Below are positions 55,931 through 64,000 of a DNA stretch of 64,000 nt, in pieces. This DNA comes from Nemertoderma westbladi. Lineage: Eukaryota; Xenacoelomorpha; Nemertodermatida; Nemertodermatidae. The stretch is from NCBI GenBank assembly GCA_032718475.1, contig JAUCBJ010005809.1, forward strand, positions 1-64,000. The letters run 5' to 3'. Made by a program: the position numbers and the translations under genes. The stretch's first letter is position 1. Every line of letters begins with the position of its first letter. The notes beneath the pieces are model-generated. The model worked only from the letters and a program-made list of their open reading frames with translations. It was not told the origin of the DNA and did not search any database.

Positions 55931-58787
55931 AACAGGAATGGGTAAATTGGTAAATTCATCATTGGTAAATTATTATCATAAACATAAGTAATTATATTCT
56001 GCACTATTGTGAAAGTAAGCGAGACACTCCAATCTTTGGAGCGTTTATTCCAATCAGGTGAGCAATCGGCAACTAAATGGATATCCTGTGTTGTAAAACC
56101 AATTATTCTTGTCTAACTATTTTGAGAATTTTACGCCTAATTACAAAATATAAATTAAGAGACGCACCCCCATCGAGTTGTCGGCGTACAATTGCTCCTC
56201 TTCATCACGTTTAATAGAAATTGTTTCAAAGGTATTTGTAATCATTTCCCCGAATCCGGTAAGAATGTGTTAATTGGTAAACCACAGCTGCACAGGATGT
56301 TAACAATTTAATAAATGTCAAAACCCCCACTGTTTGAAGCGTGCGTAACTGACTGCATACGATGTATATTTCATTAAGAATGAAAAATTCTGACGTATGA
56401 TTTGAGATTCTGGCGTATTGGTAACTGCAAACTATTTAATATTATATTATATGTGATACAGAGTATTGCGTAAATCTAGCTACACTAGAGATAGAGTAGA
56501 GAGATATGATGAGATTCTGTTTTTCAGTATTAAGATGCCCCAATTACTCAAGGTGCAAAACAAAGAATTTAACCCAATATCGCTCACTAGCACATATGTT
56601 TATAAGTTTAAATTCAAAGTTATAAGACGAATTTGTACAAATTATATCTAGCTTTAGAATAATGAAATATATCCCCTGCATTCGTGGCGTCTTAATAAAG
56701 TGAAAAATACCTTAACAAATGAAAATACTTGTGTTAGAGGATACGCCCTTTAGATTCATGTGACAAGGTCGACCAACACATTCGCATATATATTATTATG
56801 CATGTAGCCTATGCAAAACATTGTTATCATATTTGAAAAGGTCATTCCGTTTCATATCTTTCAAGACCCATAACATTAAAAATCGTTGTGACCGTAATGG
56901 CCTGCAGTGGTTGATGTAGATGAGTTTAACGCAATCAGGTGGCCGTGATGCACAATTATGGAACATTTTCACAGTTTGATATCTAACAACTAATTGGGTG
57001 GCTTGTTAAGTGAGTTCAGAGGACAGGAAAAATTGCACTCAGTAAGGGTAGCCCATTCGACGCCTGTTTTCTTAATTGCATTTAGTATTGGAGTTTACGA
57101 ATATTGAATTACTGTAATGCTCTTGAATCGGCTGCTTTCTAACTGATACATTAAGTTTTCTTTACAAGCAACATACATTTCATCACGCCCTTTTACATAT
57201 ATGTCAATCGATAAACCCAGTAATTGGAACAGAACAGCATTAATCAGTCATTATTTTCGTGACAATATTGACATATACGCAACGCATGACGCATCTCTAG
57301 TGCATTCGTTAAAAGTTGACTATAGATTCAAAAGTTATACTAAAAATTCAATTAATAAGGGAGACATGATCTACCTCAAATGAGACTCTCAAAAAACTTG
57401 TCTAAATCATGATGTTTGTGAATCGATAATGAATGTTGGTATGGCTAGCAGTATAAAATTTACATGTTAGACAAATCTAGGTGGCTTGGCGATACAGATG
57501 TGTTTGTTGTGTGATAGTGATATGATGTGTTTGATATGATATATTTGATTTGGTTGATAACGTGTCGTCAAATACATAGACAATTGTTCACTGTTCAGTG
57601 TGCACTACTAGCAGTAACAAGTAACACTAGCAAGCAACACCCCACCCACAACATACAAGACACTGGGACAGCGGACAGCGGGGACGATAAGCCGGGTACG
57701 GTTCTGATACAGTACTACACCCACACCAGCACAGACTGCACAATGTTGTTTACTGGCCTAATGATAATTTTGCACTGTGTCTAAACACGCACTTTCGTTG
57801 TTGCAAGTTCAGAAGTTGTCTGTACACATTACCTCGGACAGTCGGACCTCGCACTTTTAATTCTAAATCGTGCAAAATTACAGCGTTTACAAACGGAACG
57901 GCCAGAAGACGTTGCTATATCTTATATCAAACTAGCTAAGTGTTAATATTTAGGTAGTCTGGTACCGTACCAGTAATTGCTGCACTGCAGTAGTGTAAGC
58001 GACTACTGTAGTAGTAGTAACCGACTACTGTAGCACTGTAAGCCTACTTGAATATTTGAAAATGGAAACATGGGCACAATGAGGAGCGTGCTGTGTTTAA
58101 TGTCTCCTACACATACTAGGCCATTACAAATTTCCTACAATATCAATATTTATGTTCTGTGCTTTGTGGAACTACTGTTCGTGACGTAAATCAAATCTAT
58201 AAAAAGCCCTTTTCGGAGAACATAAATAATATTAAGAGGAAATAACGTTTTATTATTATTTTAATGGTTTATTGATTAATTTGGATTCGTTTAGACCACA
58301 TTGCTGTCCAGTGTCCATGTCCAAGTGGCGCCTAAAAATAAATAAAAGTTGCTACACATAATTATTGATTAACTTAACAAAGTGATTATGTAGCTGACGT
58401 CAATTTAACACGCAATAACTAAAATAAATATAATGATAATAAGTAAATCACTGTTGCGTTAGCCAAAGTTTAGCTTAATGTAGCAGTAGCATATTATTGT
58501 GGGGGGCGTCTACATTTAGGGCTCATCCTTAGGCACCCATGGAAAAATTCAAATTATTTAATGGTCTCTGTAATCTGCCACATTTCGTAGCATATGATTG
58601 AAATGTTGAAAAATTAGGGGAGGGGGCTCCGACTTGCTAAAAATAGTTGTTGTATTAAGGGAGATGGTTTAATTTAAACACCATGCAGTATTAAATTGGG
58701 GGTTCAACTTAAAAATTGAGGATAGAAAAATATGGTTGCAAAATAAAAAGTATTGAAAGGAAAACCAAAATAACAAATACAAAATAT
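55931..58787. other. AT-rich spacer, no gene identified
   Basis: Only short frames of 60-85 codons occur, none recognisable. A GACTACTGTAG phrase is duplicated at about 58000-58030. A GC-richer stretch lies at 57590-57740. Confidence 0.45.
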
Positions 58788-59039
58788 TCAAATTATAATT
58801 TCCCTAAAATGGCAACCTGCTTCATAAATTATTTCGCGGCTGTTGCGATTAGAGCTTAAACCCAGAATTATAATTCTAAAACCAAAGCTCTTATCTGCGC
58901 CACGCGATGCCTTATCATTCAAGGAAACTGAAAAGCTTTTGAAAAAAGTCTTGTGGTTGAACACACCCGATATAATCGGACAAACAATATCCGCAATAAT
59001 TTCGGTATTACGAGCGAGATTCCATGGTAAGCAAGGCAT
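58788..59039 (-). pseudogene. Possible LINE reverse-transcriptase relic
   Basis: The minus-strand peptide contains NTEIIADIVCPIISGVFNHK. Farther on it has GADKSFGFRIIILGLSS, which matches in spacing the LINE region with a helix ending in IFN, followed by GDKS..NYRPISLLS. It is short and diverged, and the + strand is also open over the same bases and ends at a good splice-donor-like ATGGTAAGC (59021-59029). A host exon on the + strand is therefore an alternative. Confidence 0.35.
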
Positions 59040-60628
59040 TATATTAGCTTTCTACTGAGGATTGATCATGTCCAACAACTAAACTATATATAAATTATAT
59101 ATATATATTCTAGGTCATGCGATAAATTTACGATCTTGCATTAATTAATTTGTAAATAAAGATTATCATCGTACCCAATCTGGCACACCTGAGATTGGGT
59201 TGAAGAAATGAAAAAGAAGCTGTATGATCTGAAGTTGATGTGATTCGGTTGGTATCTCAGGTTCAATCAGGAATTGTGTGATAAAGCCAATGCATGGCAT
59301 AATATGTATAGGGTGAATCATATGGTGCGGGATTGATAATGCTTCATCGGTGGTATTTAGATTAATTAATGATAATTTAGCATTAAGTGTGATTCGAGAA
59401 AAAGGTTAATTTGTGTGATACTGTTTGTGAGTTACAGTTGTGATGTGAATATAAATAATATGAGAAAGAGTCTGAAATTACGAATGCGTTTTGAATTGGA
59501 AGAATGTATTATTTGTATAAGATGGTTCATAAGAAGAGATGTCTGGGGAGTGGGGGGGGGTGGGGGGGGGGGTGTGTTCTTGTTAGGCCCTGACTGCGAA
59601 GGATATCAGATTATTTTATGGTACATATATAATAGTATATAATTTAATACATTGGAGTTGAAATATAAGAATGTCATTGGGAATTATTTTAGAATTGTGA
59701 AGCATGATGTAAGTGAAAGTCAATAAGTCATATATTTCGGCAAATACTTTATGGTTGAGCATGAGCACGGAGGCTACGGAAGATTGGTGCAGTATTCCGG
59801 AGTCCACCTAATTTTTCACCTAATGGAATGATTCAAACACTAGACAAGCTCCAAACTTGCAGTCACCAGTACGATCCCACCTGGACAGAAATAGAAATCA
59901 TAACCGTGATAGTTAATTGTGTAACACGAAACCCTGGGGGCAACCACAAGTCGCTAATTGATATTATACCGGTATGTAAGGGCAAGAAGGCACCACTCAA
60001 ACAGTCACACACCCAAAAAATACCTATCCTCGAAGATAATCTTTCTAATGATTATGTTGTTCTGAAGGAAGTTGGAGTTGTTAAAGTAATGAAAATTAAA
60101 ATGGGTGTGGAAATCGGCTGAATAAGAAATTCTCACCACCCACTCACCATGAGCACCTCATCGTAGCTCAGTGGGGAGGCGGCTGGTTTAGTAGGTTAAT
60201 CCTCTTCGGCCTCAGCTATAAAACAAGGAACGAGAGCAGCTGCAATGTTACCTCGTATGCGAGCAAGGTGTGTAATCAATGTTATAGCCCAGTCGCTTTA
60301 CCAAGAATAAATCGAGCGTGCGCTGCAAACAGGCCGGCCCACTTTATCCTTATCAGTCTTGCAAACCCCGAGGTTTTGTTTAGGGAATGAATGTGTGCAA
60401 GTATTTCCTGGGATTACAGGGATTACTGAGGAACTGGGAGGGCCTCTGTTATTTACTAATTGATTTGGCTGCGGATGTTCTTTTATCGACACTATGAAAT
60501 GAACCAAAATTCAAGGAATATAGAACTGCGGTGCTTTCCCTCAAAGCTTAGCTGAAACATTCCAATGATCAGTCAGTCTCCTATATGTTTTTCATGATGG
60601 CGATTTGTGATATTTAGGTAGATGCAAA
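59040..60628. other. Spacer; unrecognised frame at 59828-60121
   Basis: G runs at 59552-59560 and 59562-59572. A 97-codon + frame at 59828-60121 is rich in Lys, Val and Ile and is not recognised. TAGCTCAGTGGGGAGGC at about 60173 looks like an A box, but no B box follows. Confidence 0.35.
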
Positions 60629-60800
60629 AAAGTAAAAAGTAAAGTTTTCTGGAGGCCACAAGGGATTAGGCACAATGTCTGACGACTTATTTCGAGTGCG
60701 GTGCCATGACCACCAGATCAACCCGTGACCATCAGGACCAGAGATATGTGAATTCAAGGCAACTGATTTACCCACTAGGCCACTACTCCAAGGATGGACT
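60629..60800 (-). mobile_element. tRNA-derived SINE, copy 2 (internally deleted)
   Basis: Read on the minus strand it begins CCTTGGAGTAGTGG and continues TTGCCTTGAATTCACAT, GGTCACGGGTTGATC, GCAC, TCGAAATAAGTCG, GTGC, CTAATCCC and a TTTACTTTTTACTTT end. All parallel copy 1 (TTGCATTGAATTCACAT, GGTCGTGGGTTCGATCC, GCACTGGAAATAAGTCG). The central body of copy 1 is missing, and extra bases separate the A box from the GAATTC part. Confidence 0.75.
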
Positions 60801-61348
60801 GGTTGAACAATAATTGAATTTGCTTAGAAGATATCTAGACTCAATTCCATATAAGAAGAGAAGAATCATATTCCACATGAAAGAATCACCTGTTTTATGT
60901 GGCGCCAATAATACGTCTCAGTTTAGTAGAAATATATAATTTATACAAGTAATTAAATTCTGACAAATGAGTGAGTCTTCATCAACTTATATCGAAGACG
61001 CAGAATAAACCAGACGGGATAATATTATGAATAATACAAATTTCGCAATATTATGAATAATATAATAATGTCGCAGAGCAGAGTGAAAGAGCCCAATAAA
61101 CGGTAGATGAGTTAGTGGACTGGCACGAGTTTCTCAAATATTAACAGTAATGCTATAGATAGATACCTTGATGACTGAATTGCAAAAGCTTAAAATATAC
61201 TTACTATGTAATGTTCATATTGCAAACCAGTATAACGATCGGAAACTCGAGTTTAGCATGTTTGCTGTGCTACATCTCAGTACTTCTCTGAAAAATGATT
61301 TCATATATCAGAGACATAGCCTATCTCAAACGCAGTAGGGCCTACGAC
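60801..61348. other. AT-rich spacer before the terminal array
   Basis: A near-duplicate of AATATTATGAATAATA occurs at about 61020-61065. No gene was seen. Confidence 0.5.
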
Positions 61349-64000
61349 AGTAGGCCAGAATGGCGCATTACAACAGTTGGCAAGAATGGCACATTGCAAC
61401 TGTAAGCCAGAATGGCACATTACAACATTACAATTGTAGGCCAGAATTGCACATTAAAACATTACAATAGTAGGCCAGAATTGCACATTAAAACAGTAGG
61501 CCCGAATAGCGAGCGCATTACAACAGTTGGCCGGAATGGTGCATTACAAGAGTTGGCCATAAAGGCGCATTAGAATAATTGGCCAGAATGGTACATTACA
61601 ACAGTAGGCCAGAATGGTACATTACAACAGTTGGCTAGAATTGCACATTACAAGAATAAGCCAGAATGGCACATTACAACTGTTGGCCAAAATGGTACAT
61701 TACAACAGTAGGTCAGAATGGCTCATTTCAACGGTAGGCCAGAATGCCATATTGCAAAAGTGGGCCATAATGTCACATTTCAACAGTAGCCCAGAATGCC
61801 ATATTACAACAGTAGGCCAGAATGCCATATTACAACAGTAGGCCATAATGTCACATGTCAACAGTAGCCCAGAATACCATATTACAACATTAAGCCATAA
61901 TGTCACATTTCAACAGTAGCCCAGAATGCCGTATTACAACAGTAGGCCATAATCTCACATTTCAACAGTAACCCAGAATGCCATATTACAAGAGTAGGCC
62001 ATAATGTCACATTTCAACAGTAGCCCAGAATGCCATATTACAACAGTATGCCATAGTATCACATTTAAACAGTAGGCCAGAATGCCATATTACAACAGTA
62101 GGCCATAATGTCACATTACAACAGAAAGCCATAATGTCACATTACAACAGTAGGCCATAATGTCACATTTCAACAGTAGCCCAGAATGGCACATTACAAC
62201 TGGAGGCCAGAATGGTACATTTCAACAGTAGGCCATAATGTCACATTTAAACAGTAGGCCAGAATGCCATATTACAACAGTAGGCCAGAATGCCATATTA
62301 TAACAGTAGGCCAGAATGCCATATTACAACAGTAGGCCAGAATGCCATATTAAAACAGTAGGCCAGAATGCCATGTTACAACAGTAGCCCATAATGTCAC
62401 ATTTCAACAGTAGGCCAGAATTCCATATTACAACAGTAGGCCATAATGTCACATTTCAACAGTAGCCCAGAATGCCATATTACAAGAGTAGGCCATAATG
62501 TCACATTTCAACAGTAGCCCAGAATGCCATATTACAACAGTAGGCCATAATATCACATTTAAACAGTAGGCCAGAATGCCATATTACAACAGTAGGCCAT
62601 AATGTCACATTACAACAGAAAGCCATAATGTCACATTACAACAGTAGGCCATAATGTCACATTTCAACAGTAGTCCAGAATGCCATATTACAACAGTAGG
62701 CCATGATGTCACATTTCAACAGTGGCCCAGAATACCATATTAAAACAGTAGGCCATAATGTCACATTTAAACAGTAGGCCAGAATGCCATATTACAACAG
62801 TAGGCCAGAATGCCATATTACAACAGTAGGCCAGAATGCCATATTACAACAGTAGGCCAGAGTGCCATATTAAAACAGTAGGCCAGAATGCCATATTACA
62901 ACAGTAGGCCATGATGTCACATTTCAACAGTGGCCCAGAATGCCATATTAAAACAGTAGGCCATAATGTCACATTTAAACAGTAGGCCAGAATGCCATAT
63001 TACAACAGTAGGCCAGAATGCCATATTACAACAGTAGGCCAGAATGCCATATTACAACAGTAGGCCAGAATGCCATATTAAAACAGTAGGCCAGAATTCC
63101 ATATTACAACAGTAGGCCATAATGTCACATTTCAACAATAGGCCAGAATGCCACATTACAACAGTAGGCCATAATGTCACATTTCAACAGTAGGCCAGAA
63201 TGCCACATTACAACAGTATGCCAGAATGCCATATTACAACCGTAGGCCATTATGTCACATTTCAACAGTAGGCCAGAATGCCATATTACAACAGTAGGCC
63301 ATAATGTCACATTACAACAGAAAGCCATAATGTCACATTACAACAGTAGCCCATAATGTCACATTTCAACAGTAGGCCAGAATTCCATATTACAACAGTA
63401 GGCCATAATGTCACATTTCAACAGTAGGCCAGAATGCCATATTACAACAGTAGGCCATAATGTCACATTTCAACAGTAGCCCAGAATGCCATATTACAAC
63501 AGTAGGCCATAATGTCACATTCCAACACAGTAGGCCAGAATGCCATGTTACAACAGTGCCCATAATGCCACATTTCAACAGTAGGCCAGAATTCCATATT
63601 ACAACAGTAGGCCATATTGTCACATTTCAACAGTAGCCCAGAATGCCATATTACAAGAGTAGGCCATAATGTCACATTTCAACAGTAGCCCAGAATGCCA
63701 TATTACAACAGTAGGCCATAATATCACATTTAAACAGTAGGCCAGAATGCCATATTACAACAGTAGGCCATAATGTTACATTACAACAGAAAGCTATAAT
63801 GTCACATTACAACAGTAGGCCATAATGTCACATTTCAACAGTAGTCCAGAATGCCATATTACAACAGTAGGCCATGATGTCACATTTCAACAGTGGCCCA
63901 GAATGCCATATTAAAACAGTAGGCCATAATGTCACATTTAAACAGTAGGCCAGAATGCCATATTACAACAGTAGGCCAGAATGCCATATTACAACAGTAG
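61349..64000. repeat. 26-bp tandem array, about 100 copies, continues past the window
   Basis: Two main unit types occur: AGTAGGCCAGAATGCC followed by ATATTACAAC, and AGTAGGCCATAATGTC followed by ACATTTCAAC. They often alternate, making 52-bp dimers. Units near the left edge are more diverged (GTTGGCC, AAGCC, TGGCACATTACAAC). Longer blocks recur, for instance 61985-62190, 62480-62690 and 63650-63860. Because 26 units of 3 bases keep the frame, the minus strand shows spurious repetitive frames. Confidence 0.97.

Noticed and set aside
59415-59642. 75-codon frame with a glycine run
   Set aside because: The glycine run is a translated poly-G tract, and the rest is AT-rich spacer.
60170-60240. 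tRNA gene or SINE head
   Set aside because: An A-box-like TAGCTCAGTGGGG is present but no B box or pairing stems follow.
61614-63675. Several minus- and plus-strand open frames with repeated Met-Ala-Tyr-Cys-Cys-type peptides
   Set aside because: They arise because a 26-bp unit keeps three phases in rotation without stops. They contain no start context or non-repetitive part and are satellite DNA.

Overview
The window is animal nuclear DNA and is dominated by mobile elements and satellite DNA. The clearest taxonomic sign is a BEL/Pao LTR retrotransposon, a superfamily known from metazoans. LINEs, a tRNA-derived SINE, long satellites, AT-rich spacers and many short TAGGCCTAC-type words fit a marine invertebrate, perhaps a deuterostome; the phylum is inference. 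There is no prokaryotic gene layout, operon or CRISPR array.

Layout. 1-1.3 kb: the last coding exon of an unrecognised gene (+). 2.3-4.8 kb: two 250-bp direct repeats bracketing a broken, unrecognised reading frame. 5.2-6.8 kb: a 5'-truncated CR1/L2-like LINE. 7.0-24.8 kb: a nest. A roughly 3.9-kb endonuclease/reverse-transcriptase LINE (-) is split by a 2.1-kb solo LTR (target duplication CATAC) and by an 11.85-kb BEL/Pao element (target duplication GGTTG, two 1,189-bp LTRs differing at 7 sites by eye). The Pao copy keeps gag, zinc knuckle and protease but has lost its reverse transcriptase. 25.0-26.5 kb: a candidate third solo LTR. 27.8-35.5 kb: a 14-bp satellite array, followed by a 31-bp array to 36.3 kb. 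37.9-38.7 kb: a LINE relic. 40.9-42.3 kb: the only intact ordinary gene seen, a single-exon major facilitator transporter (+). 44.1-45.2 kb: a fold-back element with TTAA duplications, piggyBac-like. 49.9-51.0 kb: a 44-bp array. 52-59 kb: LINE relics, LINE tails and a SINE. 60.6 kb: a second SINE copy. 61.3-64.0 kb: a 26-bp array running off the end.

Functionally the host genes are one partial exon and one transporter. The rest shows how elements relate. The SINE copies and the CR1/L2-like LINE share a 3' hairpin whose stems covary around a conserved GGAAATAAG, which suggests the LINE machinery mobilised the SINE. The nested LINE has a leader made of consecutive hairpins, two of which are a duplicated pair with compensatory changes. 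Two satellite arrays carry internal junctions that look like their own right and left edges joined head to tail. Sequence identities and repeat counts were read by eye and are approximate.
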